From Erythroxylum novogranatense (taxonomy: Eukaryota; Streptophyta; Magnoliopsida; Malpighiales; Erythroxylaceae), in assembly GCA_029891385.1 (NCBI GenBank), contig CM057233.1:12651460-12715459 (forward strand): DNA of 64,000 nucleotides. Direction: 5' to 3'. The notes under the pieces are model-generated. The model saw nothing but the letters and a program-made list of their open reading frames with translations. It searched no databases and was not told the origin of the DNA. Position numbers and translations under genes: made by a program. Every line of letters starts with the position of its first letter. Position 1 is the first letter of the stretch. Positions 44,594 through 55,918 of this stretch are shown here, piece after piece.

Positions 44594-46985
44594 TTGTAAC
44601 ATCCCATCTCCTATGGGAAGGATATTTTGGTAAATTGGGACGGGTTAGGAGTATGGAATTAGAACTCGGCATGCGCATACAGCATTTAGCCTCTATGACT
44701 GATGATTGTTTTGCATATGCACATGGTAACATGCATTCATGACATTTTCCGCTTAGGTTTCAAATTGAGACCTTTGTGAAATTTATGGGATAATAGTATT
44801 TGGAAAATTATTTAGAGTGCGTCATAAATTGTTTCCCATTTTTAGGAATTTATGAATTTTTTTTTGGAATTTTTCGGGGTTCTTGCCCGGACCGGAAAAT
44901 TCCAACTGACTGACCGAGTGAGTCTTTTTGTATTAAAAAGGGGTTGCCTAATGGCATGAGATTAGTGAATAAATAATTGTGGGAATTATGTTAGTGCCAT
45001 GTTTAGAGCTTAAGTGGGATTAGTGCTTAATTAATTGAGATTAACTCATTTTGTCTTTTCTTCTTTTAAATTGCCAAGTGTCCCACCTTAGAATGAATGG
45101 TTAGCTTGTATATTACGGGAACTCATTGAATAAAAGACCAAATGCCTTGTTTTTTTCCATCTCCATCCGAAATTCATTAAATTAAAGCATGAAAAGTCAA
45201 GTTGCCTTGCTTTCTTTTGCAACCATCCGAAAACCTTCTTCCTTTGTTCCTCTCACCATCGATTTTCTTCTTCCTCTCTCAAACCTCCTTCCAAACCTTA
45301 AGAGCTCCTTCATGAAATCAAGTTATTTTCTTGCCATGGAGAGCTTGCCCTTGCTTGGTGTTAGGAGAAGTTGTTAGAGAAGGTAGGAAGCAAAGATTTG
45401 AAAGGAAGTGAAGATTGGAAGTTTAAGTAGGTAAGGTTTGAAGTTAATTTTTAATTAAGCTTTAATTATGTAGTATTGAATCATGGTTGTTAGATGTATT
45501 TAATTGGAGTTATGGTGCATTTATTATGAGTATTGATGCATGAATTTAATGAAACTTATAGGTGGAAATGATGGGTATAAAGTTAGGTTGAAGTAAGATT
45601 TGATGAAGTAGTAGGAATGAGTGTTTTTAACTTGATTTTGATTACATATTGATGATTGATTTTACTTAAAAATGAAGAATTGAGTGTTGCCAATTCATGA
45701 ATTTTAGCCCTAGTGAATGTATGAATGTTAGGAATACTGATTTTTATGCTTTATTGAAATGCATATGGTGTTAGAAGTTCAATTGGCATGATAGGAAGAG
45801 GAATTGTATAGTATAGCTGAAAATGTGAGTTTGAACTATTGTAATGTTTTGATCATAACTAATTGTTTAGGTGTGTAAATGAGGTGAGGTTTGTTCCCAA
45901 TTAAACTTTGGGATGTTAGCTTCAAATTTGTGTGAAATAGGTGTTGTTAAATTGTAATGTTAGAAGGGTGAATCTTTGCATGGGAAGTTTTTGTTTGTAG
46001 GGTCTGTGAACAGTACCCGCATATATGACCTGATGACTTTGATGATTTTTCTAAATTAATTGTGATGAAATTTGGGAGGATAATCTTCATGAAAGTTGTA
46101 GAATATTGAGTTAGCTTTCCATTGCCACTGATCTTGCTAATTTTCGAGCTGTATATTGGGAGATATGAACTGATTACTATTGACTGGTTTTGAGCATTTT
46201 GATGAAACCTAGCCTAAGTGTTGAGTTTGTGAGCTTGCGGATTGGAAGCAATTTTAGCAAATTATGTGAACTGAATTGGTGTGAGTGATCTTCTGCAAAG
46301 TTGCAAAGGAAGGAATTATCTTGAAAATGATATATGGCATGTAATTTTTAGAGGTCAGATTTGGGAGTTATGATTTTGCAAACATTGAACCTGCATTGGG
46401 TTATGAACTACTGATCATGGCAGTAACTTGCATGACAGTTTTGAAATTGTTAGAAATTGAATTGGATTTTGAGTTCTTCATGAAAATTGAATTTTGAGAT
46501 CTTATCTTTTCAGGGATATAAGGTAGTGAATTTAGTTACATTTGTGCTAAGAGATATACCGATGTGAAATGTACTGTTCAGATTGGTTAATTTCTGTATA
46601 CAAATTCTTTGTTGAATTGTTTGACCTAGTTGGTTATGGAATTTGATTTTGGGTTGTTCATGAAAGTTGTAGATGACATTGTGAACTTATTGAGCATATT
46701 TATGTGGTAATTTTTTTGGCTGAAAAATCAGAGAGTTATGGAATTTGCAATGTACTGTTCTGTTTTAATGGGATTTGAGTAGGCAGTAGCTTTGAAGGGA
46801 GTTTTGACACCATTAGGGGTGGGATTGATTTTTATGATCTTCTTGAGAATTGTAGAGGGTTTCTTTATCTTTCCAACAAGGTATAATTTGTATTTTTCTG
46901 AATTGTGTGCTGAGAATTATGAGTGTTGGAAGTTGGATTGGGAAATCAGGAAAAAGGGGAAATGGGAAGTGGAATTGCGCCCGGT

Positions 46986-47185
46986 CACTAGGGCTAGTGA
47001 TTCCGGTGATCGACCTAAATCACTAGGCAGCGCGATCGCCTAGTGATCTGGACAATCGAGCCGGTCACTAGGCGACGGCTGCCCTAGTGACGAGGCTCGG
47101 ATTGTCCGGCATCACTAAGCGATCGTCGCCTCTAGTGACGAGGCCGGGTCACCGAATCACTAGGCGACGCCGCCTAAAGTGACGA
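46986..47185 (+). repeat. Enlarged CACTAGGCGA palindrome block
   Basis: About five degenerate units (TCACTAGGCGACG, CGCCTAGTGA and similar) where the 5' LTR has three tidy ones. Several units have lost one G of the GGG run. Confidence 0.85.
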
Positions 47186-48160
47186 GGCCTCTGATTTTTT
47201 ATTTTTTTATTTTTATTATTTGATTATTTTGTATTTGGTGATTCTTTTGTTAATTTCTTTTCCGTCTGACGTCCGATTGACCTGATTCTTGAGGCATCGG
47301 ATTAGTGAATATTGAATTTCATTTTTTGAGAAATTGGGAATTTTTGGACGGGAAATTGACGTGGCCCCGGGTAATTGTTCTATGGTCACTGTTTTATTTA
47401 TTTTTGGACCGATCGAGATCCGAATTGAGTGCTGTCAGTGGCTATAGTTTTCTAATTTTTGATGGAATGTTTATGACGGGAAAAATTTGGATTTAGGGCC
47501 GGAAATCTCATGAACATACATTATACACTTACATGTGCATTATATTAGTTCGGATTGGATAATTAGTGATCGGATTCTCTCTCTTGTTATAGAGGCACAT
47601 TTAGGCGTCGATCTACCGACGTTATGAAACTTCCAGATGTTAGCTCGAATGCAGGTGAGTAACCTAGTTGGTTCCTCAACCTTTATGTGTTTAAGATTTT
47701 GCAATTATGCCATGTGGAGATAATGGAGGGTTTATGTGTGTTTGATTTTGATTGATTTCGGACCATAGGTGTCTGAAATATTTGGAATGAGATAACGAAG
47801 TGCTACTTGTGTGTAACTGTGTGTGAATGTTTATATTGGAGATCTCGGACCAAAGGTCCGAGGAAATGGGAAATTGATATTGAAGTGTTAATTGTCTATT
47901 TCAATACATTGGATGTGACTTTTAAATGCGATATGGTATGATGCAATAAATTGGAAAAATATATGATTGAAATCTGGGACGAAGGTCGAAGAAATAGGAA
48001 ATGACATTGAATGTAAGTGATAGAAATAACTGTAAATGGAAATTGGAACATATGCATTCATGCATAAGGACATGATCAGATAAAGACAGTTGTGACCGGA
48101 GCAGCCACTGTATCAGGGCATATCACGCCTAACGATATGAGAGCTTTCACTCAATGCATA

Positions 48161-48262
48161 GGACCTCGTGTCCAACGTATTGAGCCTTAGGCTCAATGTA
48201 TTAGGCTTCAAGCCCAATGTTTGAAACCATCGCTCAACGCAATGTGCCCATATTCTTGGGGC
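48161..48262 (+). other. Mini-hairpin run, 3' LTR copy
   Basis: GGAC-ctcgt-GTCC (48161-48173), GAGCC-tta-GGCTC (48182-48194), GGCTT-c-AAGCC (48203-48213) and GCCC-atattcttg-GGGC (48246-48262). Loops changed relative to the 5' copy while most stems still pair. Confidence 0.75.
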
Positions 48263-48907
48263 GATTTGGCGCACGGTCACAACAACGTAATGAAACTGGA
48301 AGGGTCTCATGTGCATTGCATATATGGTATGATTGAATTTGGATTGTATGAAAGGTGATATGCCTTACATTTGTGAAATGTAATGGTATGTATTATTTGA
48401 GATTACATTTGTGAATCGTGATCGTATGTGATATTTGGTAAGCTGATTGAACATGCATGAATTGAGTGAACCATCGATGATGGTTTCTCACTGAGTTCGC
48501 AAAACTCACCCAAAATTTGCATCTATTTTTCAGGACTTAGAAGAATACCCCATTAGGCAACGGGCGTATGACATCTGTTGGTTGAGGAAGCAGAGAAGTG
48601 GTCGGGATCAGTTCGCGTCTGTCTTAGTATTTCTATTCTTGGACTTTTGTATTACTAAGTTGGACAAGTTGTAAAGTCAATTGACTGAAATAAATTGTAA
48701 ATGTAAAAAGGGCCCCAAGGCCATTGAATTGTTTATATAAATTGTTTTCCGCATTCACGATGATATGTGTGAGTATGTGTTAAGAAAAAAAAAGTTATAC
48801 TGAGTTTTCTACTGAGTGATGTAGCACGTCACCCTCGCGGGGCACGGACCTGGATATCACCGTCGATGTCGGGTTCAGGTCTTGCGGGAGTGGGGTGTTA
48901 CATAAGA

Positions 48908-49850
48908 GGATATAAAAAGAACAAGAAGAGGCAGAGAAACGAGCTTTAACATCAATCACCTTCAAAAAGCCTAGAGAGAAGTCATCGATAGATAGAGGAA
49001 GAGAAGAAGGAAGGGAGAAGAGGAAAAGAAGCTGACTTAAAGTACTTCCCGGATCAGGACGTATCCCGACTTCGCTGCCTCCTGTCATCCTTTTTAAATA
49101 TTTCTTGTTCTTTTCAATTTTATTATTGTATAGATTTGGATTGAACTATTGATGATAGGATCTAGAATGTCGAGGATGTTCTACTCACCTTCAAAATTTT
49201 ATTCTTGAATGAATGAGAATCTGATTGTTTATGCATTTATTAGATATTTTTGTGGTTTGATTTTACCATTGTATAATTCAATAATAAACTGATAGGGTGA
49301 ATCGAATGAAAAATGATTGAATTGGACAAACGAGAGTTAGGTGATTTAATAGAAACCAAAATTGAATTAGATGGAGAATTTATGTGAAGAGAGATCTTGT
49401 ATAGGTTTTTGATAGTTTATTAGAGAACTTCAAAATTGATTAAGGTTTTAGACAGGTCATGAATTGAGAGATTGCAACCTTTATAATCTAATTAGGGTTT
49501 ACAATATAGGGTTAATGGTTATAACTCGAGAGAGACTTATCAACCTTAAGATAGTCTAGAACCATCAATCCAATAATTCATAATCAGTTAGGTTAGCATT
49601 AAGGACAGGTTAAATTCCCATTCTCTTAATTGGTAATTTCTTTCGGTTGATTCTTTAGTGTATTGCAAATTACATAATAATTAGTATTTTCGTTTTTGAT
49701 TCTTAAATTGATTGATTGAAGTAAATTATGATATTAGTTTTGTTGCATCTTTAATTTCTATTATTTGTTTTGGGATTAGATTAGTTCCCTCCTTATGGGA
49801 CACTTTGATACTACGCTAATGAACCATGCACTTATAGATTATCAAGGGTT
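48908..49850 (+). mobile_element. Athila-related LTR, right part
   Basis: Continues the LTR broken at 26882. It has an A/G-rich leader (48905-49040), then a segment with GGTTATAACTCGAGAG (near 49515) as in the minus-strand copy at 18375-18410, and a late phrase GTTCCCTCCTTATGGGAC (49787) resembling the end of Athila/Tat LTRs. The exact end is uncertain. Confidence 0.55.
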
Positions 49851-50310
49851 AATAATTAAAACTTACATACAATTAAACCCTAATTAGACATCATATCTTG
49901 TTGGACTTGCCTCATTTCCTACTGGAACTATTGAAGTTTTTTTTGTGTACTCTGTTGAAATTAAAGATTGTTAGAAGTTATAGTATTAAGGAAGTCTTTC
50001 AGAGACGTAGCTAAGTTATGATAAGAAGCTTCTAGTTTATACAGGAATTGCTCTATGTCCTGCATACTATCAAGGAAGTAATTTTGTTGATTATCCCATC
50101 CATAACTATAGTTAATATGATCATTCCAAACTTGGTTATATGATTGGAAATATGAGTAATAGAAAAAATTACTTCCATCCATGAATTTTTTTAAAACACA
50201 ACAAACACTATACGAAAAGTGGAAAGATCAATAAATAAATACAAAAACTAATTAGAAACAAATACGTACAAAACACCAATTAAACTCAAGAAAAAACTAA
50301 AACACCATAA
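49851..50310 (-). pseudogene. Start of an Athila-like interior, minus strand
   Basis: Lies downstream (minus strand) of a primer site. A 73-codon ORF at 50182-49961 opens MDGSNFFYYSYFQSYNQVW, rich in Tyr, Asn and Gln, with a later IEQFLYKLEASYHNL segment. I do not recognise it firmly. Position suggests a gag start. No other domain is present before the junction near 49850. Confidence 0.4.
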
Positions 50311-50329
50311 CCCCCAATAACGACTCCAA
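50311..50329 (-). other. Primer-binding site, tRNA-Asp type, minus strand
   Basis: Reverse complement reads TTGGAGTCGTTATTGGGGG, a decayed form of TTGGCGCCGTTGCCGGGGA. Confidence 0.7.
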
Positions 50330-50337
50330 AATTGACA

Positions 50338-50749
50338 ATAGCACATTGCAATGTTATGCCAAAAAAACTAAACCTGCTATTATAGTAGTGGTGAGTCTAA
50401 GTCGATCCCACAAAGAGTGTTCGGTTAGCTTTTGAAATGAAATCAGTCAATGTTTAGGTTTTATAGGGGGTTTGGTTTGGTTAAAAATAAAAAAGAAAAC
50501 TAAACTAGCAAACAAAAAAAAAATTTAAAAAACATGCAAATATGATGAAAGTGATGAATTCATTAGGAGCCCAGTTCTTTGTTTCAATCTTGCCCTATAC
50601 CCTAATTAAACACATTTCATTGAATTATTGCACTTTTACCTCTCTTGAGCTATTAATCGTAGGTAAATGATAAGCTCTATTAACCCGAGTTTTCCCTTAG
50701 ATTGTGTTCAATTAAGATACGATCATTAATTAAACCGATCTACCAAATA
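50338..50749 (-). mobile_element. Athila-like 5' LTR fragment, minus strand
   Basis: On the minus strand it holds TGTGGGATCGACTTAGACTC followed by ACTACTATAATAGCAGG, a typical Athila/Tat LTR end, directly before the primer site. It is interrupted at 50749 by the next element. AAATA (50745-50749) is the candidate TSD, its partner lying off the window. Confidence 0.6.
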
Positions 50750-51348
50750 TGTTGGAACCCGTTTTTAGAACCCAACCTCGGAATCATAAATCGAAAAACA
50801 AAGTGGGCGAAAACGAAAGAAATCAAAAACCAAAAGTGGGCTAACTTCGGATCGAAAACCAAAGGAATCGAAAGCGCGTGTGGAAACCAAAGGAATCGAA
50901 AGCTTAAGAAACCAAAGAAATCGAAAGGCTCGGAATCAAAGAAAACAAAACGCTTAAGGACAAAACTCTTAACTCCGACATTCGAAAATGCATACTTTAG
51001 AAAAACATTGGAAACTATAAAAACACACTTGGTCTAAACAAATCCAAATCAGTATATATTTTTTTTCATCAATCAAAGCAAATCCACTTCCAAATGGGAT
51101 TTTCATCAATCCCTCAACCTCAATTCATTTTCTTCTTCATATGCACTCATATCTCATCATTTAATAATCTTATTTCTCTTTCTTGCCATAAAATCTCACA
51201 CACATGTCTATATACCATCAATTCATATACAAAGAGCACTTCAATAATTCAGATCAATCATTACAATCATCGGACCTCCTGCCCGGAATCCAAACACAAT
51301 CAATCACATTCATATCATTTGATCCATATACAATTTACATGCCATATC

Positions 51349-54300
51349 TGTTGGACCCCGATTTTTGAGTAAAATTTAGAAATATGAAGTGAAATTAAAT
51401 GAGTGGTTTTATATGTGTATTGTGAAATAAAAGTATTTATATTGTGAGAAAATTGATAAGAAAAGAATGATTTTGATTTTGATACCTTCGGATTTTGAGT
51501 AGCTTGGTATGGTTTATGAAATTAAAGTAGATGAGTTGATTGAAATGAAGTTAAATAGCAAGAAGTAAAAAGAGAAAGTGTGAAAATATGAAGAATTGTG
51601 AAAAGTTTGACTTTTTGGCCCTTGAAGGTTGACTTTTGATTTAGGCAAAATTAGATAAAATGATCTACATGAAACTTGTAGATTATGTTAAGAGCTTTCT
51701 GTAGCTATAAAGTTTGTAATTTTTCGATCTCGGGAGTGAAAGTTATGATCAATCAAAGTTATAGGTTGACTTATGTTATGGTTGAAGCTTTGACTGGAAA
51801 ATTTACCTAGTTAGAGGATAATTTAGCTTTGAAGTTCTTCATCAAAATTGAAGGATTTGATTTGATCTTTATTTTGACATAAAGTATGGAATTTTTCGAT
51901 CAAGGAATAATAAGTTATGATTTTTACAAGTTTATGTTATGGTTTTAGCATGAATATCTGAGAGTATTTTGAGCATAACATTTGATCTGAGAATCGAAAT
52001 GAGGTGATTCTTCTTTTGAATTAAACTAGAGACATAAGGCTACAATTTTTATGAAGACATCGAGTTTCAATTTTGTGTTTAAGAATGTTAATTTCTGGAT
52101 GGAAATAATCGTACATGGAAAATGTGTTAGAATATGAACATGTCGGAAATGTTTTGAGCATAACTTTTGACGTAGTGCTTCGAATTGCATGATTTTTGTG
52201 GTATTATGAAATTAAGACATAGAGGAATAATTATCTAGAAGGAAATTTTGACAAATTCCTTCAATTTGATAGTGCGAAACATGTCCGCAAGTGAGAATAA
52301 CTTAAAGGAAAGTGTAGGGGCAATTTTGGAATTAGGCTAAAGAGTAAGGGTAATTTGGTCAATTACTCCTCATTTAAATGACATGGCATATAAATGTTAA
52401 GTGGGCTGCCGTACAATGCTAAGAATCATGATTATTCTGGAGGAGGAAAGAATAAATAAGAAGAAAGAATAAGAGAAGAAGGAGAAAGAGGAGAAGCTCA
52501 TTCGGCCATAGAGAAGAAGATGGAAGCTTAGGGATTTTTGAATTTTTAAGACTTCAAGCTTGTTTTTGGAGTAGATTCAAGGGAGAAGGATGAAAGAAGG
52601 TGGAAGCTTCCTCTAAAGCTCTATAAATCCGAAAATAGGAAGAGAAAGAGGTAAGAGAGATTTTTAAGTTTTGAGCTTTTAGTGATTTGTTGGTTTAGAA
52701 ATATGGAAAAGGTGATGGGTTTGTGATTTCCATAATTAATTTTGGATTTATGTGAGTTAAGGTTTAGGTAAATTTTGAGAATTTGAGATTTTAGAAATTC
52801 TTGATTTGGAAAGTTTGGAAATATGATGATTATGAATTTCCTATAGTTAATTTTGAGAATTATGCAAATTATAATGTTGAATTTGGATGATTATGGCTTA
52901 GGTTATTTTAAATTGGAAGGAAGGAAGAAGAAATGGTCAATTTGGAGCTTGGAACAAGTTTCTAGCATTAATTCGAGGTGGGTAGCATATTTATATTTTG
53001 ATTTGTAAGCAATATACGAATTTTCGAAAATTAAAGAAAGCAAAATGGGATGTTGATAAATTATTGTTTTGTAAATGTTTTAAAAATGTTGATTAATATT
53101 TGAAATTATGAGTTCGAATGATTTTGAATTATCTAAAAATTGGAACAATGTGCTTTATGAAATTGTATACGTTTTGATATATGTTTGAAAGAAATAAATT
53201 GCATTCATTTTTATGCATTGGATTGGTACGTGATTAAATTGTTGAATTTCAATTGAATGTGAATTGTCATATGATTTGATGTGATTTGTGTATGTGAGTG
53301 TGTCAAGTGTGACATGATATATAAATATGAAAAATTTGAAAAAATCAAGATTTTGAAAAGTGCCTTCGGGCAATTCGAATCTTCGTTTTCGCTTATATGT
53401 TGTGTGGGTTTGGTTAGGTCCCTCTGTGAGTCAGTGCACTGTCTCTATTCGTTTATAGCCTTCTCTTGGCTACCCGCTAGTGGCACGGAGCTCCAATTTC
53501 GGACTACCTTCACGGCTACACTAGACCGTTATGCGGGAAAGTGTAGTACGTTCTGTTCAAGGCTGCACAGGACCGCTATGCGGGAATGTACAGTACGTTC
53601 TATTTCGGACCGACCAGACCATTTTGTTATGTTACATGCTTTTGATTTGTTTTTGTGTGGTGCATTAATGTTTAAAATTGAGAAATGAAAAAGTGGGATT
53701 TGTATGAAAAGTTTGAAAAAAATTGAAAGGTTTGAGAAAACTGTTTGAAAAGTTACAAAGTTTGAAAAAAAATTAGCCCTTTTGGCAAAAAGCTTATGAA
53801 AAATGATTTCTGCTTATTTGTCAATTTATAAATGTGTTATCCACTGAGCCGTCGAGCTCACCCCCCTTTCATCCCCATCTCCAGTTCGAGCAGGAGATTG
53901 GATGAAAGAATGTGAAGACGTTTGGTCTGATTTTGCATCGTTTGTATTTTTATGTGAAATGAGATTTGGATATTAATATTGTTTATGGCTTGAATTGCAA
54001 TTAAGTAAGTGATTATGATGTATTTTGAGCATGTATTTCAGAATGTATGAGGATTATGAATTAAAGTATGAGATTGTGAAATTGTATATGAAATTGTGTA
54101 TGAGTTTGGAAATGAGATTGAATTATGAGACTAGTAGATTGAATTAAAATTATAAAAGTGTTTTAGAATTAGGTTTGCGTTTGTGTATGCTGAGATCCCG
54201 GACGGAGGGTCCGGTGGATTTTGATGTTTGTATATTTGATTGGGAATTTTAGAAATGTATTTTGAACCCTTGCAGGTTTTAGGTTAGGTCAAAGGCAGCC

Positions 54301-54826
54301 GTTATGTTGCCGAATTTTCGTTAGATAATAAGTTGAAAATGAATAAAAATAAGATTAAGATATGTGTGATGATGGATTATGGGACTTATATGATTGATAA
54401 AAAGTTTGTTATGAATTGAGAAATGGATTGAGGACACTTTCCAAGAAAGAGGAAATTGTATTCTTGATTTGCATTAGTTTGAATAAATATGAGAAGGAAA
54501 AAAAATTTTACACCGGCATTTGGACAGTCTAGGTATCCAATGCGATTAAGTGTATGTGTTCGGATGTCGGCTCCGCCTTTTGCTTCGCATTTGTTTGGTA
54601 CTTTGATTTTGTTCATGTCTCCTTTATTTTGATTTGTGAGATTCGATCCGCTTTGCTATTCGATTTGTTTTCGTTTTTGTCTTTGGTTTCGTTTTTTGTT
54701 TCGTGTTATCGAATGCTTTGATTTACGATTCAAAATTTCGATGCGAAATTTCTGTTTCCATTCGCTTTCATTTCCTTCGCTTTTCGTTTTTTGGTTGGGA
54801 TCCGGTCTCCGGATCGGGTTCCAACA
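51349..54826 (+). mobile_element. Solo Del/Tekay-like LTR, TSD ATATC
   Basis: TGTTGGACCCCGA to ATCGGGTTCCAACA, flanked by ATATC (51344-51348, 54827-54831). The other LTR of the host element shows the site without insertion (63945-63960). Contains modules (from 51662), a splice-donor-like GT at 52651, two tandem hairpins (53516-53593), a conserved leader block (53830-53900) and hairpin CCGGAC/GTCCGG (54198-54214). It has no CG palindrome array. Confidence 0.95.
53516..53593 (+). other. Two tandem conserved hairpins
   Basis: CTACACT/AGTGTAG (53516-53522, 53540-53546) and CTGCACA/TGTACAG (53563-53569, 53587-53593). Both loops contain GACCG, TATGCGGGAA. Both are followed by TACG. Single at the same place in the LTR at 6275. 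Confidence 0.7.
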
Positions 54827-54831
54827 ATATC

Positions 54832-55918
54832 CATACACAATTCCATAACTCGTTACCATCATGAATAATTGTTACAAACTTTAATGGCATTCCAAGTCAT
54901 AATACAAAATCAATATCAAAATCCGAATATACAAAATTACACAACTCCCAAAATTCTCAGCAGCAATCTAACTTAAAAACAATATAATATGTACACATAC
55001 AAACAAAAACCTTCACTTTCTTTCACCCGATCTTCTTCTCATCACCTGTGGATGGGAATGAAGGGGGGGTTGAGCTTATAGCTCGTGGGTAACATGTTTA
55101 TAACCCAGAATAAGCAAAAACATTGAAATATTTATTTCCTTTGCAAAAATCACATTGAAATCCGTGCAACTTAAGTTTCCCAAATTTCAAAACTTATTAA
55201 GCGATTTATAAACGTCATAAATCATAATTCAAAGCATCATCACATTAAACATAACAAATGCATCAAAATGATCACAAATCAAAAACACATAACACATCAG
55301 AATTAGTTCGGGTGGGTCCAAAACATAACGTACTATACATTTCTGCATAATGTTCATGTGTAGCTGTGAACTTATGGGAGTCCGTGAGGAGCTCCAATGC
55401 CACTAGCAGGCAGGCGGAAAAAGCCTATATAAAGACAAGTGCACTTGACTATCTTAAGGGACCACCACAAACCCATATAAGCATACAATTCACATTGTTC
55501 AAATATATTGTCCAAAAGGCCACTTTTCCGAAAGGCAATTTATAGCCATTGCATTCTTTCAAAAATCATGTTCACATTCTTTTTCAAATTATCAATCAAA
55601 ATTCACATCAAAAGTTCACAAATCATTCAAGCAATGTAATGAAACAATCATAGCAATTTCTCAATCAATCACAAAACAATCAAAGCAACATTTTCAAAGC
55701 CATTGAAATCATTTCATTTTCTTGATTCAAAAGAAAGCATGTATGGCTCATTACTTAAATTATAAACATGAAACCCACTTTATTTCCTTGCTTGAAACTT
55801 GTCCAAAGCCTCTACTCTTTCTCCCATAATTTCTCTAATTTCCTTCATCAATTGCAAAAATCCCTAACCAATAGGAATTCAAATTGAACAACACATGAGA
55901 CATAATCACCAAAATTAA
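54832..55918 (-). mobile_element. Middle piece of minus-strand 3' LTR
   Basis: Lies between the two solo LTRs. It holds the leader block and hairpin (55333-55363) in reverse and joins, after removal of the insertions, the pieces at 50750-51348 and 60152-62647. Confidence 0.88.

Larger units (their letters stand above)
40806..44594 (+). other. Non-coding interior of giant-LTR element
   Basis: 3.8 kb, AT-rich. The longest ORFs are about 100 codons, and I find no gag, protease, YXDD, HHCC or integrase phrase on either strand. It runs from the primer site to the polypurine tract. It could be a true LARD-type spacer or coding sequence decayed past recognition; similarity of the flanking LTRs favours the former. 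Confidence 0.7.
26888..48902 (+). mobile_element. Giant-LTR non-autonomous Ty3/gypsy element (LARD-like)
   Basis: LTRs start TGTAACATCCCATC and end GGGGTGTTACA. The TSD is TAAGA (26883-26887, 48903-48907). Without the nested copia element it is about 12.3 kb: a 5' LTR of about 4.2 kb (26888-31008 plus 40727-40805), a 3.8-kb interior (40806-44594) and a 3' LTR of 4308 bases (44595-48902). The interior has a primer site and polypurine tract but no recognisable protein, which fits the proportions of large retrotransposon derivatives (LARDs). LTR termini, primer site and the sequence before the polypurine tract point to Del/Tekay relatives as trans-acting partners. LTRs are very similar by eye, with many one-base length differences. 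Confidence 0.92.
44595..48902 (+). mobile_element. 3' LTR of giant-LTR element
   Basis: Uninterrupted copy, 4308 bases, same termini as the 5' LTR. Palindromic block enlarged at 46986-47185, mini-hairpins at 47846-47861 and 48161-48262. Confidence 0.94.

Noticed and set aside
40806..44594. Decayed reverse transcriptase or integrase in the giant-LTR interior
   Set aside because: Reading all frames by eye gave no catalytic phrase; isolated look-alikes were too short to count.
50702..51372. ORFs MCSIKIRSLIK... and MGFSSIPQPQF...
   Set aside because: They lie in antisense across an LTR; the copies at 63356-63917 show they are family LTR sequence, not genes.
53281..53688. 135-codon ORF over the LTR leader block
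   Set aside because: It covers the hairpin block, which is non-coding in every other LTR copy and shows paired changes rather than codon conservation.
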